This document shows positions 9,939 to 20,538 of a DNA stretch of 24,934 nucleotides, in pieces. The notes beneath the pieces were generated by a model. It saw nothing but the letters and a program-made list of their open reading frames with translations. It was not told the origin of the DNA and searched no databases. Position 1 is the first letter of the stretch, and every line of letters starts with the position of its first letter. The position numbers and the translations under genes are program-made. Source of the stretch: Cochliopodium minus (taxonomy: Eukaryota; Discosea; Himatismenida; Cochliopodiidae); contig JAMYWO010000454.1 of NCBI GenBank assembly GCA_024220525.1, positions 1-24,934 of the forward strand. The letters are read 5' to 3'.

Positions 9939-10196
9939 ATGAGAAAAGAAACAATGAGAGATGGAGGAATTGAGAAAATAAAAGAATTATTTGGATATGA
10001 AGAAAAAGGAAAGAAATATTCCTCTCATTTTGGAAAAGAACAAATTTTGATTGAAGCCTTCAACAAAAAAGATTTTTCTTCTTTGATTGGTAAATCTTTA
10101 TTTCACTTTGTAAAATCAATAAACATCCATTATTGGTTGTTATCAAAACAAATATATTTTTTTATAACAGAGAAAAAATATAATTTTTTAACATAA
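9939..10196 (+). CDS. Small hypothetical protein
   Basis: An 85-codon ORF from ATG 9939 to a TAA, starting just after the LINE poly(A). The first 50 residues are charged and look coding (GGIEKIKELFGYEEKGKKYS, then HFGKEQILIEAFNKKDFSSL). The rest turns A/T-rich and hydrophobic. A GTAAAT at 10090 and a TTTTATAACAG ending at 10170 would define an 81-nt intron whose removal keeps the frame and leaves about 58 residues ending EKKYNFLT. No family is recognised. It may be a real short gene, the 5' end of a gene broken at the nearby repeat, or chance. Confidence 0.35.
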   Translation: MRKETMRDGGIEKIKELFGYEEKGKKYSSHFGKEQILIEAFNKKDFSSLIGKSLFHFVKSINIHYWLLSKQIYFFITEKKYNFLT

Positions 10197-10269
10197 GGAA
10201 AAATAATTTGCATAATTATGCGAATCACCATAAACTGTATGTAATATCTATTGTATATTAGAAGATATN

Positions 10270-10331
10270 TAATAAAATAAAATAAAATAAAATAAAATAA
10301 AATAAAATAAAATAAAATAAAATAAAATAAA
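10270..10331. repeat. Pentanucleotide repeat (TAAAA)n next to an ambiguous base
   Basis: About twelve copies of a 5-bp unit, continuing into looser A-runs. Position 10269, immediately before it, is an N. The array lies just past the 3' end of the RBR ligase gene, where its usual C-terminal domain is missing. Confidence 0.9.
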
Positions 10332-10381
10332 AAAAAATAAAAAAAAAAATAATAAAATTGGTATAATAAAATAAAAATTAA

Positions 10382-12133
10382 TTAAAAATTTACGTTTGAT
10401 TCTTTTTTGTTATTTTTAGAGTACTTATTGCATTGGTAATAACCACCTGTGTGTTGACCATGTTCTTTCCTAAAAATATTGTTAAAAAAAGTTTAAAAAA
10501 AAAGTTTGGAAAGTGATAATAAATAAATTTAAAAAAATAATTATTTAATTATTTATTATTTAACATTAATTTTATTAATTTGATTAATTTGATTAATTTG
10601 AAAAGAAATGTTTGTTTGATTACCAATCACCCCTACACAACCAACAAAATTCAAACCCACATCCTCCTGAATTTATAAAACAAGTCATGTGCACTTTTTG
10701 AATGAAATATTTAAAAATTAAAAAAAGAAATTTGAAAAAAAAGAGACAACAAAAATTTTTTTATAAAATAAATATTGCACTATCAATATTTTAAAAAAAT
10801 AAAAAAAAAAATTTTTACTGCAACCGCCGTTTTTTTCGATGTGAGAATTACATTTGGGACACTTTTTACAATTTGCTTTTAAATATTTTACATTTTCTGA
10901 TTCATCTTGGTTTTTTTTCATCCACTTTTTTGCTTTTTTACAATCACAGGGGCTGTGGTCTCCTATATCCGAGTCTGAGCATATAAAACTAAATTATTTG
11001 ATGTAAAAGTAAGGAAAAAATTAAAAATTAAAAAAATATTCAAAAAAAATATTCAAAAAAAATTAAAAATTAAAAAAATATTAAAAAGAATATTCAAAAA
11101 AAAAAAATTTTTTAAAAAAAAATATTTAAAAAAAATATTAATGTTAATAAAAATTACCAAAAACAGAATCCACAAGAACAAGTGACGGGATCTTCTCTGT
11201 TTTTGATTTCGCAACTAATTGCAAAAGAACAACCAGGGGAGGGACACCATTTGACACGAGGGTTATGGTCAACAAAGGAACGTTCCAAAAAGAAAAGATA
11301 TCTGTTCACATGTGACTCTGACACTATCTTCTTATAAAATTCTTCTCTGCATATCAATCTGCATCCTGTTTTCATACATTCTGCAAACACACATTTTGGC
11401 CCTGACTCGATTTGATTTTCAAGATACTCTTATTTTTTAGATTTGATTTAAAAATTTTTTTATTAAATAAATAATAAAAAATCAATATAATTAAAAATTA
11501 ATTATATTCGTGTATGATTTTGTTATACCTTTCCAACATCTCTTGCAGAATTCGTCACCACATTCCATTCTTTCCATTTGTTCTACTTCATCCATGCAAA
11601 TGTTGCATTCTCTTGGTTGGGTTTCCAAATCATTTAAAGGAAAATCGTTTTCAGGCAAACAACCCACTTCCTTCAATACTTTTGTTGGATTTTCCATATA
11701 CTTTTCTATCGCTTTTTCTTTACTCCATCTGGGAAGGATAACAAATTAATGTTGTGAATCAAATAAAGAGTGATATTAACTCATTATAATAATAATAATA
11801 CTGATTGATAGAATTAATATTGTAATACATCCTCTTATAAAATACTATTCATGGACAACAAAATATTTATAATTTTTACTCATATTTTCTTAGCAATGCG
11901 GATGTTACTGATGTTGTCAAATTACAGATTGAATTAACTTCCTCTATCAATTTACCAGCCTTTTCCATGAGGCTTTCCTTTGATAAAACTTCATAATCCT
12001 TTTTAGGAGGGATTATTTGTTTCTCTATTTCATCTGTTAAACTTGAATTATCATTATTATCTTGATAATCCTCTTCTGAATTCATATCCTCTTCAAAATT
12101 AGATAAATCTTCTGTACTTTGTTCAGAATCCAT
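10382..12133 (-). CDS. RBR (Ariadne-type) E3 ubiquitin ligase, no Ariadne domain
   Basis: Exons 12133-11880, 11728-11529, 11428-11158, 10988-10819, 10693-10624 and 10469-10382 join in phase to 350 residues. An acidic N-terminus leads into the conserved ALLRKYEWSKEKAIEKY helix, then RING1 (Cys126, 129, 141, 146, 149), the IBR (WCPSPGCSF ... VTCSCGFCFCFIC ... HSPCDC) and RING2 (CPKCNSHIEKNGGCMHMTC) with catalytic Cys298 and His300, then CGFEFCWLCRGDW and KEHGQHTGGYYQCNKY. RBR ligases take ubiquitin from an E2 onto the RING2 cysteine before passing it to substrate. GGCMHMTC and TGG-YY-CN-Y match Ariadne proteins closely. RING1 has Asp143 where His is usual (CGDEFC for CGHxFC). The reading frame stops soon after RING2 (NKKESNVNF), so the autoinhibitory Ariadne domain is absent. 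A GTAAAT near the end could instead be a donor to exons not seen here. Confidence 0.93.
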
Positions 12134-12234
12134 TTTTTTTTTTTTTCAATTTTGAAAGGAAAATTTTTAATAATCTTGAATACACATCGAGAAGTGATCA
12201 AATGCATTTAATGATTCAAGTTGATAAATAAATT

Positions 12235-13582
12235 TTAATTATCTTTGGAGGATATCAATGAAGACATAAAATCTTTGCCACATATTGCAGAGGAAACAAA
12301 TAAATTATTATCAGAAAAATCATAAACAGGGAGAGGAAGAACAGAAGATGAAGAACCATTCCCCAACCTCCCACACTGACCATTACCAAAAACATACAAA
12401 ATACCATCATTGGAGGTAGCACAAGAATTTACTCTCCCACAAGAGATGCTTGCAAAATGGATATCCTCTATTTGTTCCACTTTCCCAAATTCAACAAACA
12501 TATCCTTTCTATTTCTTCCACATTGAAAGTCAGAATTCCATCCAAAAGAATATATCTTTCCAATATTAGTTCTAAGAATAGTGTGTTTGAAACCAGATCT
12601 AAAATGGGATTGAATAATGGGAAATTCCCAAAAAGGATGTTCAATATTTTCTTTGTTTACCTTATTTCTTCAATAAATTCACCTGAATGCAATTGGAGAT
12701 CTAATTTTTTTGGTTCTGTATAGATTCTTTTTTCAGAATGGCCAATTTGAAAGCTTAAATATGAAATCAAATAATTTTTAAAAGAAATTTTAAAATTAAT
12801 AAATACCAATCATTCAATCCCCAACTGAATACAGAGTTATTTTCATCTATAGCAAAAGCGCAATAATCACCAGAAAATACTTTTTTGATATTAACTCCTT
12901 TATCAAAATTTATTTTTTGAGGAACGAGAATGCGTGGTTTATTTTCATCCTTTTCTTGATAACCTAATCCTAATTCTCCATTCAAATTAGATCCAAAAGA
13001 AAATACTTTATTATTTTCTGATAATAAAAGAGAAAACCCCCATCCACAATGGGAAATCTCTTTTATTTTTTCTTCTGTTTCAATTTTATGTAATCTTTTT
13101 TTATTTCCAAAAAGAAATACATCTCCCTCTTGTGTTAATATCATATTTCCAACTCCATCTTTTTCAAATTAGAAGATAAAACGAGGAAATAAAAAAAGTT
13201 TTACTGCTATCTATTTTTTTGATGTTTATTTGTTTTTCCAATTGAATTTCTATTGGCTCATCAATCGAATCATCTCCTATCTCAGATATTTGTTGGAATT
13301 TATTTAATCCCAATCCATATAATTTATTATGAGGTTCACTAAATGCAATAAGATGAAAATGACCAGCTGAAAAAATATTATATTTAAAGTTGGTGGTTCC
13401 ATTTTATACCTATAAGTTTTGTGATATGTTTATCATCAAAATAATCAATTTTCTGAGGGTAAAAAATATCTTCATTCCTCAAAATTTTTCCTGTTATAAA
13501 GTTATAAGTAAAGATTTAATGTTCAAAAATATTCACCCCAAATATATACCTTCTTTGGAAACAAATTTAAGGCTTTTTTCAT
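12235..13582 (-). CDS. RCC1-repeat (beta-propeller) protein
   Basis: Six exons (13582-13537, 13490-13410, 13366-13205, 13158-12807, 12753-12661, 12598-12235) give 365 residues in unbroken phase. RCC1 blades recur along the whole length: KVYIWG, KLYGLGLNKFQQI, DVFLFGNKK, KVFSFGSNLNGELGLG, SVFSWGLNDCFQIG, KIYSFGWNSDFQCG and LYVFGNGQCGRLGNG. These suggest one complete seven-bladed propeller with nothing else attached. Such domains bind chromatin, small GTPases or ubiquitin-pathway partners; the guanine-exchange activity of true RCC1 cannot be inferred from blades alone. The ATG at 13582 sits four codons before the hydrophobic start of the first blade (LNLFPKKVYIWG) and is the only plausible start. 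The gene ends 101 bp before the RBR ligase start on the same strand and is divergent to the F-box gene. Confidence 0.92.
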
Positions 13583-13705
13583 TTTTTTTTTAAATAATTC
13601 TTTTAACTTTTCAAATATATCCAATTAAAAAAGTCTGAATCAACTATAGCATACGAATCAATCAAAGCACATTCAAGAATTTAAAAATATAAAAAAAAAA
13701 AAAAA
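13583..13705. promoter_or_regulatory. Divergent intergenic region (RCC1 and F-box/SPRY genes)
   Basis: A gap of 123 bp between two outward-facing start codons, ending in an A-run before the F-box ATG. It must serve both genes. No specific motif is recognised. Confidence 0.4.
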
Positions 13706-15858
13706 ATGATCAATTATCCTAAAAAAAGAAAATTATCAATTTCTGAAGAGCATAAACAAAAAGAAGATAAATATGATTTTACAAATTTTTTATCAAATGA
13801 AACATCTTTGGTGAGAAAATAATCAAACATTAATGTTATGATTTCATCTTATAAGAGTACTCATATATTTTTTAAACACATATAGAATATATTTTCTTAT
13901 TTGGATACTGAATCATTGGGAAGAGGTAAATTTTAATTACCTTTGATTTCTAATTAAAATTTATAAATTCTTAGCTTGTTCTGTTTCAAAATATTGGCAA
14001 CAGCTCACCGAAGATAAAATTTTATGGAAAAATAAAATAGAAAGGGAGTTAAAGATTAAACTTTCAAATAAAGATAATGTATTCGAGGGAAATTTTAAGA
14101 GAATTTTCAAAGAAATGATCATCATACCAATGGAATGGGGATGCAAACAAAAAGATATACCAGAAGGAATAACATTGGAAGATTATAAGGTACTAAATTT
14201 TACTTTTTTATTTATTTATTTATTATTTATTTATATTATTTATTATTTATATTATTATAAATTTTATTTTATTTATTTTTAAAATTTTTCCTCATTGTTT
14301 ACTAAACAAACATGTTATTTTTTTAATTTGAAATTTGAACAAAGGTACTATTTAAAGGAGAATTAGGAGGAAACAGAGCTCTCACATCACACAAAGGATT
14401 TGAATTTCCTCTTACACTCGAAGAAATAATAATCCCTTTTTCTTATTACGTTCAAAACAAAGGTTCTATCAAAAGTATTCTTTCCCCTTTTTTTTAAGAA
14501 TTTTTTTTAAAAAAAATTTATTATTTTTACTTTTAAAATTATTTTTTGTGTAAAAAATTATTAAATATATTATTTTGATTGAAATAATTTTTTTTTTTGA
14601 TTTTTTTTTTTAAAACAATAAAAGGGGAGTACAAGATGATTAAATCAAAATATTATTATTTTGAAGTGAAAATAGAAAAGAATGAATTGTTAAAAGATGA
14701 TCCCAATTCTTTTATTTACGATCAACAATCTTGCTTCTCTTTAGGATTTTCTGTTGATCATAAAATGCCCATCAATTCTTATCAAGTAATATCTCCAACC
14801 ATTTTATTTTTTATTTTTTATTTTTTATTCATTATTTTTTATTCATTATTTTTTATTTCTTTTTATTTCCTTTAAAAGTTTTATTTTTTACCAAATTATT
14901 AAAAAAAAGGTGGGTTGGAGAGAGAATACAGTGGGTTATCATTCGTAAAAATTTAGAATAATATTAATTTTTTTTTTTTTATTTTTTTTTTAAAAATAGA
15001 GACGATGGTAAAAAATAAAAAGTTAAGAAGAAAAAACAGGGTAATATCTGATAATTTTTTTTCAAAAAAAAAGGGGGTATTTATTGTGAAGAGGGATTTA
15101 AATCTGGGAAAATGCCAAAATGGAACATTGGTGACACTGTTGGAAGTAAAAAATATTTTTTAAAATTTAAAAAAGTTTCAACTGATTTTTAATTTTAATT
15201 TTTTTTTTTTCTCAATAAAAAAGTTGGAATAGATTTGAGTAACTCCACATTTTTTGTGACAAATAACGGAAAGTTTTTTCCAACAAATTTGGAAATGCCA
15301 AGAGGAAAAACCTTTTATGTGTCACTGGGTGTTGATTCCTTTAATGTTTGTGACTGCAATTTTGGACAAAAACCTTTCTTGTTTGATTTGTTGTCTTTTC
15401 AAGAAGAACCAAAACCTGAAAAATCATTGAACATGAAAAACAATGACAGACTTGTTAAACAGAGTAAAAGAGATTTTTTTTCACTGAACAGATTATTGCA
15501 ACGAGAAAATTTACTTTTTAGATTGTTTTTGGAAGAACATGACGATGACCAAAACAACCAAAACCCTCTTTTTGTCGACAATGATGATTCTGATGATGAT
15601 TTTGTACCACAAATTAGGGAACTTGGCGAGGTTTTAAGACAAGAATTAAGAAGGAACAATCAACGCAGATTGAGAAGAAACTTTGGAGATGACGAAAACA
15701 ATGAAAACAATGAAAACAATCATGTTGTATTAGATGATAATATGATTGATGATGATAGTGATCACAATCAAGGCATTGATGACGATATTGAGTTGGATGA
15801 TTACATTGAAGAAGATGAGAACTATGTTGATGATGAAGATAATTCATTTGAAGAATAA
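13706..15858 (+). CDS. F-box / SPRY domain protein
   Basis: Nine exons: 13706-13810, 13886-13925, 13975-14189, 14345-14462, 14625-14785, 14910-14944, 15000-15007, 15074-15145, 15224-15858. All phases agree, giving 462 residues. The F-box spans about 30-72 (NIFSYLDTESLGRASCSVSK, WQQL, ILWKNK). It should bind Skp1 and place the protein in an SCF-type ubiquitin ligase. The SPRY domain spans about 160-300: YYYFEVKIE, CFSLGFS, VGWRENTVGYHSDDG, GDTVGIGIDLSNSTFFVTNN, FYVSLGVDSFNVCDCNFGQ. SPRY would recruit the substrate. The same pairing occurs in FBXO45-type ligases. The C-terminal 130 residues are a disordered Asp/Asn/Glu-rich tail. The 8-nt exon 7 supplies the SDD of the conserved HSDDG turn, so it is needed for the fold. 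The gene is convergent with MCMBP, 79 bp apart. Confidence 0.93.
15000..15007 (+). other. 8-nt microexon of the F-box/SPRY gene
   Basis: AGACGATG lies between AAAAATAG and GTAAAA. It completes a Ser codon begun in exon 6, adds two Asp codons and starts the Gly codon finished in exon 8. Without it the frame breaks and the SPRY turn YHSDDG is lost. Confidence 0.8.
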
Positions 15859-15937
15859 TTACATTCTTCTCAAATATCAAATTAAAATAAATTTTTAATT
15901 TTTGTTTTTTTAATATTCTTTAATAATCAAAAAAAAA

Positions 15938-18900
15938 TTAATTTTTTTGAGGTTGAGAATTTAGAGTTCTTGTGTGAAAAAGAGAAAGTAGTTTCTTGAC
16001 AGTGTTATAATCTTCCACAGTTATTTCAGAGCGGAGAAGAGACAAAGAATAAAGACGAGTCATGTTGATGAGTCTGTGCAAAGTAAATTCATTGACGGGA
16101 GGCAAAAGTTCTTTGTTTTCTGAGTTTTTGAAGGATTGTCTTTCCTCTATGAAATCTTTTTCTATCAACGAAGAAACATTTTCTGGGATACCAGGAAGAG
16201 GCATTGACAAACATATTGCAATGAACGATCTAATCTCCCAAATTTCTTCTTCAGTAAATTCATCTATAAAAAGAAAAGAATTAAAAAGATGAAAATAATT
16301 TTTTAAAAAATAAAAATAATAAATAATAAAAATATAAAAAGAATAATTACGTTGGGGAGAATTTTCTAAAGGGAGAAAAGGGACGCGAGTGAAGAAAGGG
16401 AGAATGGAGCGAAACTTGGAAAAAGAGACTAAGTTGAAATTGGCGGTGAAGGAGATTTGATGATAAGTGAAATCATAATTAATGTGATTATTTTCTAAAA
16501 CTTCTTTCAAAGCCTTAAAGTTTGTCAAACCTTTTTCATAAAAATTTTAAACTTTTTTATTTTTTATTTTTTTATTTTTTATTTTTTATTTTTTTATTTT
16601 TTATTTTTTTTTTGTTTATTTTACCTTTTTCGTCTAGTTTTCCATTTTCGAGAGAAAACTCATTGAGGAGAAAGAGGGAGAAAGAAGGCAACTGAAGAGG
16701 AGCAGAGTGCAACAAATTGGTGGAATAGTCTTTAGTGGGTATCATGTTTCCTTTATTCAAACTTTCACAAGTCAAAACAAATTGTGAACACAAAGGATAA
16801 ATCGAGCATCTTAAAAAAAAATAAAAAAATAAAAAAATAAAAAAATAAAAAAATAAAAAAATAAAAATATAAAAATAATAAAATAATAAAATAATAATAA
16901 ATAAAAATAAAAAAAAAAAATTCTGTAATATTTCAATTTTTTTTACAATTTCATTTTGAATTCTTCAAAAGAATCTTTGGTAAAATCGAAGAAATTGATA
17001 GGAAGACTTCCTACCAACTTTGAAGTTTGATTTTTAAGGTTATTGGGAATACCTATTTCAATTGAAAAAATTAAAAAATAAAAATAAAATAAAAATAAAT
17101 AAAAATAAAAAAACAAAAAAATAAAAAATAAAAATTAAAAAATAAAAATAAAAATAAAAACAAAAAAAAAATTACGAGATAAGAGAGACAAGAAGAGGAA
17201 GTTTGCTGACAATTCATCACCTTGAAAGAGTTGGGAAAGATAAGAGAGGGTGAGATTACGTGCTTTCATCTTTTTTTCAGCTTCCTCTTTTTGGAATATA
17301 GAAGGTGAAATCTCCCCTTGTTTTTCTTTCCATTTAATTAAAAAAAATAAAAATAAATAAAATAAAATTTTTGGATTATTCAAATATAAATAAAAAATAA
17401 AATAAAAAATAAAAAATAAAAAAATAAAAAAATAAAAAAAATAAAAAAATAAAAAATAAAATAAAACGAATAAAAATGGCTAAAATATTTTAGAAATTTT
17501 TTTTTTTTTAAATAAAATAAAAAATAAAAAATAAACAATAAAATAAAAAATAAAAAACTAATAAAATAAATTAAATGTAAAATGTTAAAAAAATTTCTTA
17601 CGATTATAGTTGTCATTTTTATTCTCATTGTTGTTTTTGTTGAGAAGGGAAAGGGGGAGGTAGGGAGAAGGTAAAAAAAGATGGGGGAGAAGGGGTCTGT
17701 AAGAAATGGCGTGTATTCTGGGAATCAAACTTGATGGCAACTTTTGATCGAAATATGCTTCCTCGTAATCCACTTCAATATATGAAAGTTGAGGTGTTGT
17801 TGATAAAATTCCTTTTTTTTTTTTTAATGAAAAAAATTTAAAAAATGATTTAAAAAATAAAAATAAAAATATTAAAAAATTAAAAATAAAAATGTGTAAA
17901 AATGAATAGAAAAAAAAAATAAATAAACAAAAATTTTCATTAATAGCAAAAATAAAAATATTAAAAAAAATAATATAAAATGAAATAAAATAATAAAAAT
18001 AAACGTAAAAATTAATTAAGAAAAATCATAAAATAATTTTTTTTTTTATTATTCTACCAATCACTTCGATGATTTCGTTCATTTTGATGTCGTCAGTGTG
18101 AGAATCATAAAATTTTAACAAAAAAACTTTTTTTTTAGATTTTTTAGGAAGAAGATCGTGATTGACAAGATTGTTGTTATTGGTGACAGGAGTTGTATCT
18201 TCTTCATCATCAGAGAAAGGTAAAAAAGAGTTGATCAACTTTGTTATTTCGTCCACACTGTTTTTCCCTTCTCCTTCTTTTTCTTTCTTTTTTTTGTGGG
18301 TATTGATCATGTTGGGAACTTTGAATTCCTTTTCTTTTTTTTCATCTTTTTTTTTTGGATTTAAAAAAAAAATTTATAAAATATCTGTCAACATTTTTTT
18401 AAAAATAAATAAAATTTTCAAAAATAAAGTCATTTTTCTAAAAAAAATAAAATGAAAAATGAAAAAAAATGGATATATAAAAAATTTTTTAAAAATAAAT
18501 CTAAAGAATCAAAGTCTTAAAAATAATTTTAAATCTCTTTAAAATTTAAATATAAAAATAAAAAAGGAGAAACCTTGCATGTCATTATTATTATTACTAA
18601 TCATCACAGAATTGACAATATTTTGACTGATAGATTTTGAATGATTGGATTGTACGTTATCTTCGTTGGTTGTACCTCTTTTCTTGGATGTATTTACAGA
18701 GGTTGTTGAGGTATTAGAGGTAGTGGATGGAGGTTGTTGTTTATGTTGGGAGGAAGCGTTGATCCATTTTGACAAAGTAGGTATTTCTACGCATATCACT
18801 GGTACTCTTTCCGAGATCACATTCTCTTTGGAGTGCAAATCAACAGAGTCGGAAGGCTAAACAAGTTTGATGTAAAAAAAAATAATGTAAAAAAAAATGA

Positions 18901-19319
18901 ATAATAATAAAAATTAATTTATTTTTTTGATAAAATTTTATTTTTCAAGAAATATTTTAAAAATTTATATATAGGGAAAATATTGAACTTACATCACTCA
19001 ATATATCTTGATATCTCCCTGTTTTATATATTTTTTGATTCTTTTCTTGGGTGTGATAAACATCCAAGTAATATTCTGGATCGAGCAAATATTGGGAGAA
19101 ACATTTCAATCTGACCAATTGATTGTGGGCCACATTCTCTATATCTATCTCATTGAGCGAGGGTATTTGCTTCATTATTTCTTCATTGTTGAATATTTGA
19201 TCATATTCTTTGCTAGCTCCTTTCCATTCTTTATTTTTTTTATTTTGGATATGATTCGAGAATGATTTGTCAATGAATGAGATAGGATTTGAGATTATAT
19301 CCTTAAATTGTGATTGCAT
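15938..19319 (-). CDS. MCMBP: Mini-chromosome maintenance complex-binding protein
   Basis: Nine exons (19319-18993, 18856-18574, 18345-18058, 17811-17602, 17325-17176, 17052-16947, 16809-16625, 16530-16351, 16263-15938) encode 684 residues, near the usual length. Blocks match MCMBP from end to end: PSLNEIDIENV, YLLDPEYYLDVYHT, YQDILSD, VPVICVEIPTLSKWI, VFLLKFYD-IKMNEIIEVIGIL, LPSSLIPRIHAI, QGDELSANFLFLSLLSR, NNHINYDFTYHQISF, SLIEKDFIEER and LHRLINMTRLYSLSLL. MCMBP binds MCM3-7, promotes assembly and chromatin unloading of the MCM helicase, and supports sister-chromatid cohesion. Residues about 150-270 are a low-complexity insert rich in Ser, Thr, Asn and Lys where the family is variable. ATG 19319 is chosen because it aligns with the usual N-terminus (ISNPISFIDKSF); another in-frame ATG lies at 19379. 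The exon 5 acceptor could also lie 9 nt further in. Confidence 0.93.
16822..16868. repeat. Intronic (TAAAAAAA)n repeat in MCMBP
   Basis: About six copies of an 8-bp unit in the intron between exons 16809-16625 and 17052-16947. It reads as T-rich on the coding strand, directly upstream of the acceptor, where it may serve as a polypyrimidine tract. Confidence 0.8.
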
Positions 19320-19476
19320 TTTTTTTATAATTATTTTTGGCGCAATTGAAAAAAATGGAAGAAATGGATAATTCAGCAAATTAGATTTGAAATGAAATTT
19401 GTTTGATTTATTCGAAGTGAAGATTTATTTAGATTGGAACTGAATATAACCATTCAAATATATAAAAAAAAAAATA
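19320..19476. promoter_or_regulatory. Divergent intergenic region (MCMBP and type II membrane protein)
   Basis: A 157-bp gap between outward-facing starts. If MCMBP begins at 19379 the gap is 97 bp. No specific site is recognised. Confidence 0.4.
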
Positions 19477-20418
19477 ATGAATAAAAATCATACAAAACAG
19501 AAAAGACCATTGAAACTACGATATATCATATTTTTTTTATTTTTCACAATTATTGTAGTATTTATAGTAAATTCTGCATACTTATTTTATAAAACCCCAT
19601 CAATCGAAGAAAAAACCAATCAAAATCCTTCAAATGATAAGTTTCTTCTTAATGAACTTCAAAAATTAAAAAGAGAGATGCAAGATATGAAGAAAAAAGA
19701 AGTTGAAGAGGATGAAATCCATCATAAAAAAGATGAACAAAAAATTGAAGAATTAAAAAGAGAAATTGAGAATTTAAAAAATAATAAACAAACATCCCCA
19801 CCAAAACAAGAAAGAGAAATAAAGAGTGATTCCTTGTTGAAATTAGAAGAAGAGGAGAAAAATAAAATAAAAAATAAAAAAAATGAAGAGGATGACTCAT
19901 TTTCAAAAGATCCCACCAAAAATAAACTTCAAAATTTAAAAAGAGAATTTGATAATGGGATTGAAAATAAGAAAGAAAAAGTTAATCAAGAAAATATTCA
20001 AAAAATAATTGATGAAGAATTAGGAAAGGATGAATCAAAGGAAGAATGGAATGAAATCGAAATTATTGATAAAGAGGAAAATGATCCAAAAATAAATATA
20101 AATTTTAAAAATAAAAAAGAAGAATCAAAAAAAAGTAATGAGAAAATAAACCCTAGAAATGTAAGAAATGTGAGAAAGAGAGGAAGAAAAACACATAAAA
20201 AAAATTTTAGGGTTCCAAGTACAATGAAACCCAAAGAAGCAACCAAAGAACAAAAACAATTAATAGAAAAATATGAAAGAGAGAAAAAAAAGAGGGAAAA
20301 GGACAAAATCAAGCAAATACAAGCACGAAAACTTTTCGCACAAAGATCTTATTTCAACAAACATTTTAAAAATCACAAAGAAAAGTGGAGTGGGAAGATT
20401 GATCATTTTGATCTTTGA
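19477..20418 (+). CDS. Type II single-pass membrane protein with coiled coil, unknown function
   Basis: A single-exon gene of 313 residues, the only complete intronless gene of that size in the window. A short basic cytosolic tail (KQKRPLKLR) precedes one hydrophobic segment at about 16-38 (YIIFFLFFTIIVVFIVNSAY), which should act as a signal anchor with the rest in the lumen or outside. Residues about 55-110 form heptad-like coiled coil (LLNELQKLKREMQDMKKK, KIEELKREIENLKN). The middle is a charged Lys/Glu/Asp/Asn-rich stretch, then a basic patch (RNVRNVRKRGRKTHKK), then a less repetitive end rich in aromatics (RSYFNKHFKNHKEKWSGKID). That end is the part most likely to be conserved. I recognise no enzyme domain. 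The layout resembles stalk regions of Golgi or ER type II proteins and triadin-like tethers, but nothing decides between them. ATG 19477 follows an A-run typical of starts here. The stop is TGA. Confidence 0.8.
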   Translation: MNKNHTKQKRPLKLRYIIFFLFFTIIVVFIVNSAYLFYKTPSIEEKTNQNPSNDKFLLNELQKLKREMQDMKKKEVEEDEIHHKKDEQKIEELKREIENLKNNKQTSPPKQEREIKSDSLLKLEEEEKNKIKNKKNEEDDSFSKDPTKNKLQNLKREFDNGIENKKEKVNQENIQKIIDEELGKDESKEEWNEIEIIDKEENDPKININFKNKKEESKKSNEKINPRNVRNVRKRGRKTHKKNFRVPSTMKPKEATKEQKQLIEKYEREKKKREKDKIKQIQARKLFAQRSYFNKHFKNHKEKWSGKIDHFDL

Positions 20419-20538
20419 GTTTTTGTTCAAATAAAAATATTTATTATTAAAAAATTATCAGAATTTATTTATTTTTTTGGTTTAAAACAAAAATTTTTTT
20501 AATAAATTTTTTTTTTCTCTCTTAAAATTCTCTTTTAA

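Noticed and set aside
11510-11749. Plus-strand open frames across the RBR RING1 exon
   Set aside because: They are antisense shadows of a strongly conserved minus-strand exon.
13961-14146. Minus-strand open frame opposite F-box/SPRY exon 3
   Set aside because: It is antisense to an exon with clear F-box residues and correct splice phase.
15399-15880. Minus-strand open frames opposite the F-box/SPRY last exon
   Set aside because: They are antisense of the Asp/Asn-rich coding tail; the plus strand has the domain evidence.
15938-16263. MCM helicase C-terminal lid
   Set aside because: The terminal helices look similar, but upstream blocks match MCMBP along its whole length and no ATPase motifs exist.
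17380-17628. Open frame of mostly Phe, Ile, Leu and Tyr on the minus strand
   Set aside because: It is translation of a T-rich MCMBP intron between exons 4 and 5, not a membrane protein.
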